DNA of 64,000 nt from Flavobacterium defluvii (GCF_900129555.1 NZ_FQWC01000008.1:62001-126000), one strand, 5' to 3'; counted from the stretch's first letter, positions 42,496-51,902 are shown. Program-made: numbers and translations. The notes: generated from the sequence alone by a model not told the origin.

Positions 42496-43614
42496 ATGAA
42501 TTTGAAAATAGCAGTTTTACCAGGAGACGGAATTGGACCAGAGGTTATTGCACAGGCCAAAAAAGCATTATATGCTATTGGCGAAGTATACAATCATGAA
42601 TTTGTTTTTGAAGAAGCTCTCATGGGGGCTGTTGCCATTGACAAAACCGGAAACCCTCTTCCTGAACAGACTTTAAATCTTTGTTTAAATACTGATGCTG
42701 TTTTATTTGGTGCCATTGGCGATCCTAAATACGATAATAATCCAAACGCAAAAGTTCGTCCGGAGCAGGGATTATTGAAACTTCGTAAAGAATTAGGATT
42801 GTTTGCCAACATTCGCCCAATAAAACCTTATAAAGCATTGGTAGAAGCATCTCCTCTAAAAAGAGAAATTATTGAAGGTGCAGATTTTACTATTTTCAGA
42901 GAACTAACAGGCGGAGCTTATTTTGGAGCTAAAACTTTGAATGAAGAAGGAACACATGCTTCGGATTTATGTGAATATTCAGAAGAAGAAATCACCAGAA
43001 TTGCACACTTAGCTTTTAAATCGGCACAAAACCGACGCAAAAAGTTAACTATGGTTGACAAAGCGAATGTTTTGGAAACTTCCAGATTATGGAGAAAAGT
43101 AGTTCAAAAAGTTGGCGAAAGTTATCCTGATGTTCTTTTAGACTTTTTATTTGTAGATAACGCAGCAATGCAAATCATCTTAAATCCAAAACAATTTGAT
43201 GTGATTTTGACAGAAAATTTATTTGGAGACATTTTATCAGATGAAGCCAGTGTGATTACAGGTTCAATTGGTTTATTGGCTTCGGCATCTTTAGGAGAAA
43301 AAAATGCACTTTTTGAGCCAATCCACGGATCTTATCCTCAGGCAAAAGGAAAAAATATTGCTAACCCAATTGCTTCTATTTTATCAGCAGCAATGTTATT
43401 AGAACATTTCGGATTATTTACAGAGGCCAATATGATTTACAAAGCTATTGAAAAAGCAATTGAATATAAAGTAGTTACAGTTGATTTAAAACCAGATTCA
43501 AAATTCGGTACAAATGAAGTAGGGGAGTTTGTTTCAAATGTGATTTTCAGCAAAGATGACCTGTTATATTTCAGAAATGACAATGTTCATATCGGGCAAT
43601 CGACAATAGTTTAA
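42496..43614 (+). CDS. leuB: 3-isopropylmalate dehydrogenase LeuB
   Basis: LeuB oxidises and decarboxylates 3-isopropylmalate to 2-oxoisocaproate. The 372 residues begin LKIAVLPGDGIGPEV and include LRKELGLFANIRP, RELTGGAYFG, DKANVLETSRLWR (catalytic lysine), DFLFVDNAAMQ, LTENLFGDILSDEAS (metal aspartates) and FEPIHGSYPQAKGKNIANP. The length is normal. leuC and leuD, which make its substrate, are not between leuA and leuB and do not occur in the window. Confidence 0.96.
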   Translation: MNLKIAVLPGDGIGPEVIAQAKKALYAIGEVYNHEFVFEEALMGAVAIDKTGNPLPEQTLNLCLNTDAVLFGAIGDPKYDNNPNAKVRPEQGLLKLRKELGLFANIRPIKPYKALVEASPLKREIIEGADFTIFRELTGGAYFGAKTLNEEGTHASDLCEYSEEEITRIAHLAFKSAQNRRKKLTMVDKANVLETSRLWRKVVQKVGESYPDVLLDFLFVDNAAMQIILNPKQFDVILTENLFGDILSDEASVITGSIGLLASASLGEKNALFEPIHGSYPQAKGKNIANPIASILSAAMLLEHFGLFTEANMIYKAIEKAIEYKVVTVDLKPDSKFGTNEVGEFVSNVIFSKDDLLYFRNDNVHIGQSTIV

Positions 43615-43696
43615 AATTTCTATTAAAATTATGAATTAAATAACAAGAAGTATTGAAAATGTTGAGATTTTATTTTTTTAGTTCTTAAAGTTTCCG

Positions 43697-43704
43697 TACT
43701 TTTG
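43697..43704 (+). promoter_or_regulatory. -7 element of the ilvDBNC promoter
   Basis: TACTTTTG matches TAnnTTTG. A start of transcription near 43711 would give a short leader before the leader peptide at 43724. No TTG was found at the standard distance. Confidence 0.5.
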
Positions 43705-43723
43705 TAACACTAAAAAAATAAAG

Positions 43724-43798
43724 ATGCAAATCTCAATTATTATTACTTCTGTCGTTGTTGTCAATGTGTTTAGCACATCTGCATCGGGAATGGTATAA
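43724..43798 (+). CDS. Isoleucine/valine leader peptide of the ilv attenuator
   Basis: This 24-codon ORF contains four isoleucines (residues 3 and 5-7) and six valines (10-13, 15 and 24) and no leucine. It starts MQISIIITS and continues VVVVNVF. Its TAA is at 43796-43798, 24 bases before a strong terminator. A ribosome that runs short of charged tRNA-Ile or tRNA-Val would stall between 43730 and 43770. It is the same kind of element as the leader before hisG. Confidence 0.9.
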   Translation: MQISIIITSVVVVNVFSTSASGMV

Positions 43799-43852
43799 AT
43801 ATAATTGAAAGACTATATTATAAACCTTCCAAATACTGGAAGGTTTTTTTTT
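43787..43852 (+). promoter_or_regulatory. ilv attenuator: antiterminator pairing and terminator
   Basis: The terminator is AACCTTCCA, loop AATAC, TGGAAGGTT and eight or more T residues (43823-43852). GGAATGGT (43787-43794, the last codons of the leader peptide) can pair with ACCTTCC (43824-43830) in seven pairs with one bulged U. That would break the first arm of the terminator. A ribosome stalled upstream leaves GGAATGGT free; a ribosome reaching the stop codon covers it. This is inferred from complementarity. Confidence 0.68.
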
Positions 43853-43881
43853 GAATAAAAATTAAAACAAAACAAGCAATA

Positions 43882-45555
43882 ATGGAATTAAATAAGTACA
43901 GCAAAACCATCACTCAAGATCAAACTCAGCCAGCGGCTCAAGCGATGTTGTATGGTATTGGTTTAACTGAAGAAGATTTGAAAAAAGCACAAGTAGGTAT
44001 TGTGAGCATGGGTTACGATGGTAACACTTGCAACATGCACCTGAATGATTTAGCAAAAGATGTTAAAAAAGGTGTTTGGGATGCAGATCTGGTCGGACTT
44101 ATTTTTAATACCATTGGTGTAAGTGACGGAATTTCAAACGGAACAGAAGGAATGCGTTATTCATTGGTTTCTCGTGACGTTATTGCAGATTCTATCGAAA
44201 CAGTCGTTGGAGCGCAGTGGTACGACGGTGTAATTGCAATTCCGGGCTGTGATAAAAACATGCCGGGAGCATTAATTGCAATGGGAAGATTAAACCGCCC
44301 TTCGATGATGGTTTACGGAGGTTCAATTCACTCAGGAAAATGGAAAGGTGAATCTCTAAATATTGTTTCTGCTTTTGAAGCTTTAGGAAAAAAAGTAAAA
44401 GGCGAAATTACTCCGGAAGATTTTAAAGGAGTAATTCAAAATGCATGTCCGGGTGCTGGTGCCTGTGGTGGTATGTATACAGCAAACACAATGTCTTCTG
44501 CAATTGAAGCATTAGGAATGAGTTTACCATACAGTTCTTCAAACCCAGCATTAAGTAAGGAAAAAAGAGAAGAATGTGTTGCTGCCGGAGCTGCAATGAA
44601 AATTTTATTAGAAAAAGATATTAAGCCAAGAGATATCATGACTCGCAAAGCTTTTGAAAATGCTATTACAATCGTAGCAGTTTTAGGAGGTTCTACAAAT
44701 GCAGTTATGCACTTAATTGCAATGGCTCACTCTGTTGGTATCACAATTACTTTGGATGATTTTCAGGCTATTAACGACAGAACTCCTGTGCTTGCCGACA
44801 TGAAACCAAGTGGTAAATATATGATGGAAGATATTCACGAAGTTGGAGGAATTCCTTCTGTAATGAAATATTTATTGAAAGTTGGATTGATTCACGGAGA
44901 TTGTTTAACTGTAACAGGAAAAACAGTTGCTGAGAATTTAGCTTCAACTCCGGATTTACAAGACGGACAAGAAGTAATTCATGAAATTCAAAAAGCCTTA
45001 AAGCCAACAGGAAATATTCAGGTTTTATACGGAAACCTTGCTTCTGAAGGTGCTGTGGCAAAAATCAGCGGAAAAGAAGGAGAATATTTTGAAGGACCAG
45101 CTGTAGTTTTTGAAGGAGAATTTGAAGTAATTCCAGGATTACAGGCCGGAAAAATTAAACCGGGTAATGTAGTCGTCATCAGGGGTTGTGGACCAAAAGG
45201 TGGTCCGGGAATGCCTGAGATGCTAAAACCTACATCGGCAATTATTGGTGCCGGATTAGGAAGCACCTGTGCTCTTATCACAGATGGTAGATTCTCCGGA
45301 GGTTCACACGGATTCGTGGTAGGACACGTTACACCAGAAGCATATGACGGAGGTGGTATTGCACTAGTAAAAGATGGAGATATAATTGCCATCGATGCTG
45401 TAAAAAATACGATCGACCTGAAAATATCTGACGAAGAATTTGCAGCTCGTAAAGCGGCTTGGGTTCAACCAGCGCTAAAAGTTGACAGAGGAGTTTTACT
45501 TAAATACGCAAGATCGGTTTCTAGTGCTTCAACAGGCTGTGTTACCGATAAATAA
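43882..45555 (+). CDS. ilvD: Dihydroxy-acid dehydratase IlvD
   Basis: IlvD dehydrates dihydroxy acids to the 2-oxo acids of isoleucine and valine. The 557 residues include the three cluster cysteines in GNTCNMHL, AIPGCDKNMPG and GACGGMYTANTMSSA, then AVLGGSTNAVMHL, VIRGCGPKGGPGMPEM and DGRFSGGSHGFVVGHV. The iron-sulfur cluster makes the enzyme sensitive to oxygen and metals. It is the first gene behind the Ile/Val attenuator. Confidence 0.97.
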   Translation: MELNKYSKTITQDQTQPAAQAMLYGIGLTEEDLKKAQVGIVSMGYDGNTCNMHLNDLAKDVKKGVWDADLVGLIFNTIGVSDGISNGTEGMRYSLVSRDVIADSIETVVGAQWYDGVIAIPGCDKNMPGALIAMGRLNRPSMMVYGGSIHSGKWKGESLNIVSAFEALGKKVKGEITPEDFKGVIQNACPGAGACGGMYTANTMSSAIEALGMSLPYSSSNPALSKEKREECVAAGAAMKILLEKDIKPRDIMTRKAFENAITIVAVLGGSTNAVMHLIAMAHSVGITITLDDFQAINDRTPVLADMKPSGKYMMEDIHEVGGIPSVMKYLLKVGLIHGDCLTVTGKTVAENLASTPDLQDGQEVIHEIQKALKPTGNIQVLYGNLASEGAVAKISGKEGEYFEGPAVVFEGEFEVIPGLQAGKIKPGNVVVIRGCGPKGGPGMPEMLKPTSAIIGAGLGSTCALITDGRFSGGSHGFVVGHVTPEAYDGGGIALVKDGDIIAIDAVKNTIDLKISDEEFAARKAAWVQPALKVDRGVLLKYARSVSSASTGCVTDK

Positions 45556-45613
45556 TCGACTAAAAAAGAATTCAAAAAGTAGCTTTTGGAATTCTAAACA
45601 ATAAAATTACCAA

Positions 45614-47308
45614 ATGGGAACAATTAGAATATCAGGCGCCGAAGCCGTTATAAGATGTTTATTAGAAGAAGGAGTAGACTTAATTTATGGTTATCCGGGA
45701 GGAGCTATAATGCCGGTTTACGATGAATTATATAAATTTCAGGATCAGCTGCACCACGTTTTAGTTCGTCATGAACAAGGTGCAACTCATGCTGCTCAGG
45801 GTTATGCAAGAGCAACAGGAAAAGTAGGAGTGGCTATCGCTACTTCTGGACCGGGAGCAACAAACTTAGTTACCGGAATTGCCGATGCTCAGATCGATTC
45901 AACTCCAATGGTTTGTATTACAGGACAAGTTGGAAGACATTTATTAGGATCTGATGCTTTTCAGGAAACGGATATTATCGGAATTTCGACTCCGGTAACA
46001 AAATGGAATTTTCAGGTAACAGAGGCTTCTCAAATTCCGGAAATCATTGCAAAAGCATTTTATATTGCTCGTTCCGGACGTCCGGGACCTGTATTGATCG
46101 ATATTACTAAAAACGCTCAGTTTGATGAGTTAGATTTTAGTTATGAAAAATGTACAGGAATCAGAAGTTACAATCCGGTACCAAAATTAAATTTAGATAA
46201 AGTTGCCGAAGCCGCAGCATTAATCAATAGCGCTAAAAAACCACTCATCGTTTTCGGACAAGGAATTATTTTAGGTCAGGCTGAAACCGAATTTAAAGCA
46301 GTTCTTGAAAAATCAGGAATTCCGGCTGCCTGGACAATTTTAGGACTATCGGCTTTGCCAACAGATCACCCTTTAAATGTGGGAATGTTAGGAATGCACG
46401 GAAATTATGCGCCAAACTTGCTAACAAATGAATGTGATGTTTTAATTGCCTTCGGAATGCGTTTTGACGACCGTGTTACAGGTAAATTAAGCACTTATGC
46501 AAAACAGGCAAAAGTTATTCACTTCGAAATTGATCCTGCGGAAATTGATAAAAACGTTAAAACAGAAATTGCTGTTTTAGGAGACGTAAAAGAATCTTTA
46601 GCGGCTTTATTACCATTATTGGATGCAAAATCTCATGATTTATGGCACAATGAGTTCAAAGAATTAGCCAAAGTAGAATATGAATCAGTAATTAAAGACG
46701 AATTAAATCCATCAACGGCTGGACTTTCAATGGGTGAAACTATTGAAATGATCAACAAACATTCAAAGGGAGATGCGATTATCGTTTCAGATGTTGGTCA
46801 GCACCAAATGTTTGCGTGCCGTTATGCTAAATTCAATTCGACAAAAAGTAATATTACTTCCGGCGGATTAGGAACAATGGGATTTGCACTTCCGGCAGCC
46901 ATTGGGGCTAAAATGGGAAAACCAGACCGAGAAGTGGTAGCCATTATTGGTGATGGAGGATTCCAGATGACCATTCAGGAATTAGGAACTATTTTCCAGA
47001 CACAAGTTCCTGTAAAAATTGTTATTCTAAACAATGAGTTTTTAGGAATGGTACGTCAATGGCAGGAATTATTCTTTGATAACAGATATGCATCAACAAA
47101 AATGATTAATCCAAATTTTGTTGCCATTGCCGAAGGATATCATATTAAATCTAAAAAAGTAACACAGCGTGAAGATCTTGATGCTGCTGTTGCAGAAATG
47201 CTGGCTTCAAAAGAATCTTACTTCTTAGAAGTCATGGTGGAAAAAGAAAACAATGTTTTCCCAATGATTCCGACCGGAGCATGCGTTTCAGAAATTAGAT
47301 TAAGCTAA
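45614..47308 (+). CDS. ilvB: Acetolactate synthase large (catalytic) subunit
   Basis: The thiamine-diphosphate enzyme makes acetolactate or acetohydroxybutyrate from pyruvate. The 564 residues show the catalytic glutamate in VRHEQGATHAAQGYARATG, SGPGATNLVTGIADA, the FAD domain (AWTILGLSALPTDHPLNVGMLGMHG in pieces) and the ThDP motif GDGGFQMTIQELGTI followed by NNEFLGMVRQWQELFF. It lies 58 bases after ilvD. FAD and ThDP should be tightly bound. The regulatory subunit follows. Confidence 0.97.
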   Translation: MGTIRISGAEAVIRCLLEEGVDLIYGYPGGAIMPVYDELYKFQDQLHHVLVRHEQGATHAAQGYARATGKVGVAIATSGPGATNLVTGIADAQIDSTPMVCITGQVGRHLLGSDAFQETDIIGISTPVTKWNFQVTEASQIPEIIAKAFYIARSGRPGPVLIDITKNAQFDELDFSYEKCTGIRSYNPVPKLNLDKVAEAAALINSAKKPLIVFGQGIILGQAETEFKAVLEKSGIPAAWTILGLSALPTDHPLNVGMLGMHGNYAPNLLTNECDVLIAFGMRFDDRVTGKLSTYAKQAKVIHFEIDPAEIDKNVKTEIAVLGDVKESLAALLPLLDAKSHDLWHNEFKELAKVEYESVIKDELNPSTAGLSMGETIEMINKHSKGDAIIVSDVGQHQMFACRYAKFNSTKSNITSGGLGTMGFALPAAIGAKMGKPDREVVAIIGDGGFQMTIQELGTIFQTQVPVKIVILNNEFLGMVRQWQELFFDNRYASTKMINPNFVAIAEGYHIKSKKVTQREDLDAAVAEMLASKESYFLEVMVEKENNVFPMIPTGACVSEIRLS

Positions 47309-47322
47309 AAATGAAGTTTCAA

Positions 47323-47370
47323 GTTTCAGGTTAAAAGTTTCAAGTTAGATTGGAACGTTAAACCTGAAAC
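47323..47370. repeat. Inverted repeat in the ilvB-ilvN spacer
   Basis: GTTTCAGGTT (47323-47332) and AACCTGAAAC (47361-47370) form a perfect ten-base stem, with flanking GTTTCAAGTT words. The same words build the inverted repeat at 60647-60800. Confidence 0.72.
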
Positions 47371-47395
47371 AAAATAAACTTTAAACAAAAATTAC

Positions 47396-47917
47396 ATGGA
47401 AGATAAAACATTTACCATATCGGTATACTCAGAAAATAACGTGGGTTTATTAAATAGAATATCAGGGATATTCTTAAAGCGTCACATTAATATATTAAGT
47501 TTAAATGTTTCAGAATCAGAAATAGAAAATGTTTCAAGATTTATCATTGTTGTAAATACGACAGAAAAATGGGTTCAGAACATTGTTGGACAGATTGAAA
47601 AACAAATCGAAGTTATAAAAGCTTTTTATCACACAGATGAAGAGACAATCTTTTTAGAAAATGCACTTTTTAAAATTGCTTCAAGTTTGTTATTTGATGA
47701 AAAACAAATTCAGAATATCATCAAAGAAAGTCAATCAACGATTGTAACAGTTTCAAGAGATTTCTTTGTGATTTCAAAATCAGGAAGACGTTCAGAAATT
47801 GAAGATTTATACGAAAAATTCAAACCATACGGCATTATGCAGTTTGTACGTTCGGGAAGAATTTCAGTTTCTAAAGAAAAAATGGAGATTTCATCATTGT
47901 TAGAAACCTTCAAATAA
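47396..47917 (+). CDS. ilvN: Acetolactate synthase small (regulatory) subunit
   Basis: IlvN binds valine and confers feedback control on IlvB. The 173-residue protein starts with an ACT domain (FTISVYSENNVGLLNRISGIFLKRHINILSLNVS). A second domain (about 80-165) includes RDFFVISKSGRRSEIEDLYEKFKPYGIMQFVRSGRIS in pieces. Length is typical. It follows ilvB after an 87-base spacer and is in turn followed by ilvC. Confidence 0.96.
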   Translation: MEDKTFTISVYSENNVGLLNRISGIFLKRHINILSLNVSESEIENVSRFIIVVNTTEKWVQNIVGQIEKQIEVIKAFYHTDEETIFLENALFKIASSLLFDEKQIQNIIKESQSTIVTVSRDFFVISKSGRRSEIEDLYEKFKPYGIMQFVRSGRISVSKEKMEISSLLETFK

Positions 47918-48004
47918 ACAATTAATATGTGATATTACATCATCACAATCAATTATAAATAAATTAATTACTAAATTTCATTTCATTAAATATTTTAAAA
48001 CAAA

Positions 48005-49474
48005 ATGGCAAATTATTTCAACACATTACCACTTAGATTACAATTAGAGCAACTTGGAGTTTGCGAATTTATGGAGCAGTCAGAGTTTGCAGACGGAATT
48101 TCAGCATTAGCAGGAAAAAAAGTTGTCATTGTAGGCTGTGGTGCACAAGGTTTGAATCAAGGTTTAAACATGAGAGATTCAGGTTTAGATATTTCTTATG
48201 CATTGCGTGCAGATGCAATTGCTGAAAAGAGAGCTTCATATAAAAATGCAACTGAAAATGGATTTAAAGTAGGTACTTATGAAGAGTTGATTCCAACAGC
48301 TGATTTAGTTTGTAATCTTACTCCGGATAAACAACATACATCTGTTGTTAACGCGATTATGCCATTAATGAAACAAGGTTCGACTTTAGCATATTCTCAC
48401 GGATTTAATATTGTTGAAGAAGGAATGCAGATTCGTAAAGATATCACAGTTATTATGTGTGCTCCTAAATGTCCAGGTTCTGAGGTTCGTGAAGAATATA
48501 AAAGAGGTTTTGGTGTACCAACACTTATTGCAGTTCACCCTGAAAACGATCCAAACGGATTTGGTTTAGATCAGGCAAAAGCTTACGCTGTAGCAACTGG
48601 AGGACACAAAGCAGGAGTTTTAAGATCATCTTTTGTAGCTGAAGTTAAATCAGATTTAATGGGTGAGCAGACAATTCTTTGCGGATTGCTTCAAACTGGA
48701 TCTATTTTATGTTTTGATAAAATGGTTGAAAAAGGAATCGATCCTGCATATGCCTCAAAATTAATTCAATACGGATGGGAAACTATCACAGAAGCTTTAA
48801 AACACGGTGGAATTACAAACATGATGGATCGTTTAAATAACCCTTCTAAAATTGAAGCTTACGAATTGGCAGAAGAATTAAAAGATATCATGCGTCCGTT
48901 ATTCCAAAAGCATCAGGATGATATTATTTCTGGAGAATTCTCTAGAACTATGATGATTGACTGGGCAAATGATGATGTTAATTTATTGAAATGGAGAGCT
49001 GCAACTGGAGAAACTAACTTCGAAAAAACAGCTCCACAGGAAGCTCCAATCTCTGAGCAGGAATATTTTGATAATGGAGTATTGATGATTGCTATGGTAA
49101 AAGCTGGTGTTGAGTTAGCTTTTGAAACAATGACAGAGGCAGGAATCATCGAAGAATCAGCTTATTATGAGTCATTACACGAATTACCATTAATTGCAAA
49201 CACAATCGCAAGAAAGAAATTATTCGAAATGAACCGCGTAATTTCTGATACTGCAGAATATGGTTGTTATTTATTCGATCATGCATGTAAACCATTGTTG
49301 GCTGAATTCATGAAAAAAGTAGAAACAAATATTATTGGTAAACCATTTTCAACATCAAATGGAGTAGATAATAATGTTTTAATTGCAGTTAACAAAGAAA
49401 TTCGTCAGCATCCAATCGAGGAAGTAGGGGCTTGGTTAAGAGAGTCTATGACGGCGATGAAAAAAATTGTATAA
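48005..49474 (+). CDS. ilvC: Ketol-acid reductoisomerase IlvC, class II
   Basis: IlvC isomerises and reduces acetolactate with NADPH. With 489 residues it is the long class II enzyme, in which the knotted helical domain is duplicated. It shows KKVVIVGCGAQGLNQGLNMRDSG (dinucleotide loop), CNLTPDKQHTSVV, YSHGFNI, CAPKCPGSEVREEYKRGFGVP, SDLMGEQTILCGLL and later metal ligands (DDIISGEFSRTMM). The C-terminal part repeats the helical pattern. It is the last gene of the cluster, and no terminator lies immediately after it; one appears 310 bases downstream. Confidence 0.96.
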   Translation: MANYFNTLPLRLQLEQLGVCEFMEQSEFADGISALAGKKVVIVGCGAQGLNQGLNMRDSGLDISYALRADAIAEKRASYKNATENGFKVGTYEELIPTADLVCNLTPDKQHTSVVNAIMPLMKQGSTLAYSHGFNIVEEGMQIRKDITVIMCAPKCPGSEVREEYKRGFGVPTLIAVHPENDPNGFGLDQAKAYAVATGGHKAGVLRSSFVAEVKSDLMGEQTILCGLLQTGSILCFDKMVEKGIDPAYASKLIQYGWETITEALKHGGITNMMDRLNNPSKIEAYELAEELKDIMRPLFQKHQDDIISGEFSRTMMIDWANDDVNLLKWRAATGETNFEKTAPQEAPISEQEYFDNGVLMIAMVKAGVELAFETMTEAGIIEESAYYESLHELPLIANTIARKKLFEMNRVISDTAEYGCYLFDHACKPLLAEFMKKVETNIIGKPFSTSNGVDNNVLIAVNKEIRQHPIEEVGAWLRESMTAMKKIV

Positions 49475-49979
49475 TAAATTTGGGAATTTCCACGCATTCC
49501 GAATGTAGTGGAATTTGCTCTGTATCAATGTTTTAAATTAATATTTTGAATTAGTAAGCACTTATTAAGAAAAATAGATATAGATGCATACTGCATTCAC
49601 TTAACTTCGGTGAGATAAGTAAGTTAAGTGAAGCTGATCCCTTAAATTGGGGTATATTTTTAATCAAAAATGTACTTGTTGAAAATTTCTATTTTAATTA
49701 ATAAAGATGCTGCTATTTTCAAAATAGGTAAAGTATTGTAATGCAGAAATTACAAAATTAATTGTTATTGAAATTTGTTAAATAAAAAGGTATGATAATT
49801 TCTTTGTCATACCTTTTTTGCGATTTAGATTTTTTTCTAAAACGTCTTTTTTTAGAATAACTTTAAAAAAAACGTATATTTTATTTATTATATGTTTTTT
49901 TTATACAAAATTTATGAATTAAATAATTTTAAGAATAGAAGCAGATTTAATACATTTATAAAAAAAATTCCACAAAACT
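49475..49979. other. Long gap between ilvC and acs, with hairpins
   Basis: This gap of 505 bases has no convincing gene. A 12-base perfect stem, TTCACTTAACTT and AAGTTAAGTGAA, lies at 49597-49632 with a 12-13 base loop and no T-run. A terminator-like hairpin follows at 49784-49817. Between them the sequence is very AT-rich. A small RNA ending at the terminator is possible. No promoter pair was identified. Confidence 0.45.
49784..49817 (+). terminator. Terminator in the ilvC-acs gap
   Basis: AAAAAGGTATGA, loop and TCATACCTTTTTT form a 12-base stem with a T-run. Confidence 0.85.
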
Positions 49980-51890
49980 ATGAGTTATTATAAAATTGAA
50001 AATTTAGAACAATATTTTAAACATTACAATAAGTCAATAAGAGAGCCAAGAAAATTTTGGGGAAAAATTGCCGAAGAAAACTTTACTTGGTATCAACAGT
50101 GGGAAAAAGTTGTTGATTTTAATATGGCCGATGCCGAAGTAAAATGGTTCACTGACGCAAAGGTTAACATAACCAAAAACTGTATCGATAGACACTTAAG
50201 CAAAAGAGGAGAAAAAACGGCTATTATTTTTGAACCGAATGATCCATCTGAAAGCGCCTTACATATAAGTTATAACGAATTATACGAACGAGTATCTAAA
50301 ATGGCGAACGTACTGCGTGAGCAGGGAGTTCGTAAAGGCGACCGCGTTTGTATTTATTTACCAATGATTCCGGAATTGGCTGTTTCTGTTTTGGCATGTG
50401 CCAGAATTGGAGCAATTCACTCAGTAGTATTTGCAGGATTTTCTTCCTCTGCAGTTTCTGCCAGAATTAATGACTGCGAATGCAAAATGGTAATCACATC
50501 TGATGGCGGTTACAGAGGAAACAAAACAATTGACTTAAAAGGAATTGTAGATGAAGCTCTGGATACTTGTCCTTCGGTTTCTAAAGTTTTAGTGGTAAAA
50601 AGAACAAAAACAGAAGTTGCCATGAAGGAAGGCCGTGACATTTGGTTACAGCCATTATTAGATGCAGCTCTTGATAATAGTGTAGCAGAAATTATGGATG
50701 CCGAAGATCCGTTGTTTATTTTATATACTTCAGGATCAACAGGAAAACCAAAAGGGATGGTACACACAACGGCTGGTTACATGGTATATACAGCATATAC
50801 GTTCAAAAATGTTTTCAGTTATGAAGAAAATGATATTTTTTGGTGTACAGCAGATATCGGATGGATTACCGGACACTCATATATTTTATACGGACCATTA
50901 TTAAATGGTGCTACAACCGTAATTTTTGAAGGGGTTCCTTCATATCCTGATTTTAGCCGTTTCTGGGATATTATCGAAAAACATAAAATCACACAATTTT
51001 ATACAGCACCAACAGCAATTCGTTCATTAGCAAAAGAAAGTTTAGATTATATTCAAAAATATCCACTAAAATCTCTTAAAGTTATTGGATCAGTTGGAGA
51101 GCCAATCAATGAAGAAGCTTGGCACTGGTTCAACGACCACGTTGGAGATAAGAGATGTCCGGTTGTAGATACTTGGTGGCAGACAGAAACTGGAGGAATT
51201 ATGATTTCGCCAATTGCTTTCGTAACGCCAACAAAACCAACATACGCAACTTTACCATTGCCGGGAATTCAGCCGGTTTTAATGGATGAAAAACGTAATG
51301 AAATTGAAGGAAATCAAGTAGTTGGAAGTTTATGTATTAAATTCCCATGGCCTGGAATTGCGAGAACTATCTGGAATGATCACAATCGTTATAAAGAAAC
51401 ATATTTCTCTGCTTTTCCTGGAAAATACTTTACAGGAGACGGCGCATTAAGAGATGAAGTTGGTTATTATAGAATTACGGGTAGAGTAGATGATGTTGTC
51501 ATTGTTTCCGGACATAATTTAGGAACGGCTCCAATCGAAGATGCTATTAACGAACATCCGGCGGTTGCTGAATCTGCCATTGTTGGATTCCCACACGATA
51601 TTAAAGGAAACGCTTTATATGGTTATGTTATTTTAAAAGAAACCGGAGAAGTTAGAAATAAAGAAAACTTATCAAAAGAGATCAATCAATATATTGCTGA
51701 CCACATTGGACCAATTGCAAAATTAGATAAAATTCAATTCGTATCTGGTTTACCAAAAACACGTTCAGGAAAAATTATGCGTAGAATTTTGCGTAAAATC
51801 GCAGAAGGAGATTTCTCTAACTTTGGAGATACTACAACTTTGTTAAATCCGGAAATTGTGGATGAAATTAGTAAAGACAGAATTGCTTAA
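49980..51890 (+). CDS. acs: Acetate--CoA ligase (acetyl-CoA synthetase)
   Basis: Acs activates acetate to acetyl-CoA by way of acetyl-AMP. The 636 residues show the adenylate motif YTSGSTGKPKGMVHT, WWQTETGG (about residue 400), the hinge TGDGALRDEVGYYRITGRVDDVV and the catalytic Lys598 in PKTRSGKIMRR, which is acetylated in many bacteria to shut the enzyme off. The N-terminal WTEWFDG-type region reads KWFTDAKVNITKNCIDRH. It is followed by a strong terminator and is transcribed alone. Confidence 0.97.
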   Translation: MSYYKIENLEQYFKHYNKSIREPRKFWGKIAEENFTWYQQWEKVVDFNMADAEVKWFTDAKVNITKNCIDRHLSKRGEKTAIIFEPNDPSESALHISYNELYERVSKMANVLREQGVRKGDRVCIYLPMIPELAVSVLACARIGAIHSVVFAGFSSSAVSARINDCECKMVITSDGGYRGNKTIDLKGIVDEALDTCPSVSKVLVVKRTKTEVAMKEGRDIWLQPLLDAALDNSVAEIMDAEDPLFILYTSGSTGKPKGMVHTTAGYMVYTAYTFKNVFSYEENDIFWCTADIGWITGHSYILYGPLLNGATTVIFEGVPSYPDFSRFWDIIEKHKITQFYTAPTAIRSLAKESLDYIQKYPLKSLKVIGSVGEPINEEAWHWFNDHVGDKRCPVVDTWWQTETGGIMISPIAFVTPTKPTYATLPLPGIQPVLMDEKRNEIEGNQVVGSLCIKFPWPGIARTIWNDHNRYKETYFSAFPGKYFTGDGALRDEVGYYRITGRVDDVVIVSGHNLGTAPIEDAINEHPAVAESAIVGFPHDIKGNALYGYVILKETGEVRNKENLSKEINQYIADHIGPIAKLDKIQFVSGLPKTRSGKIMRRILRKIAEGDFSNFGDTTTLLNPEIVDEISKDRIA

Positions 51891-51902
51891 TTCTTAAATT
51901 AT

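Noticed and set aside
45018..45392. A 124-codon frame antisense to ilvD, rich in Pro and Ser
   Set aside because: It mirrors the Gly-rich part of ilvD. Such shadow frames are expected and it lacks any start context.
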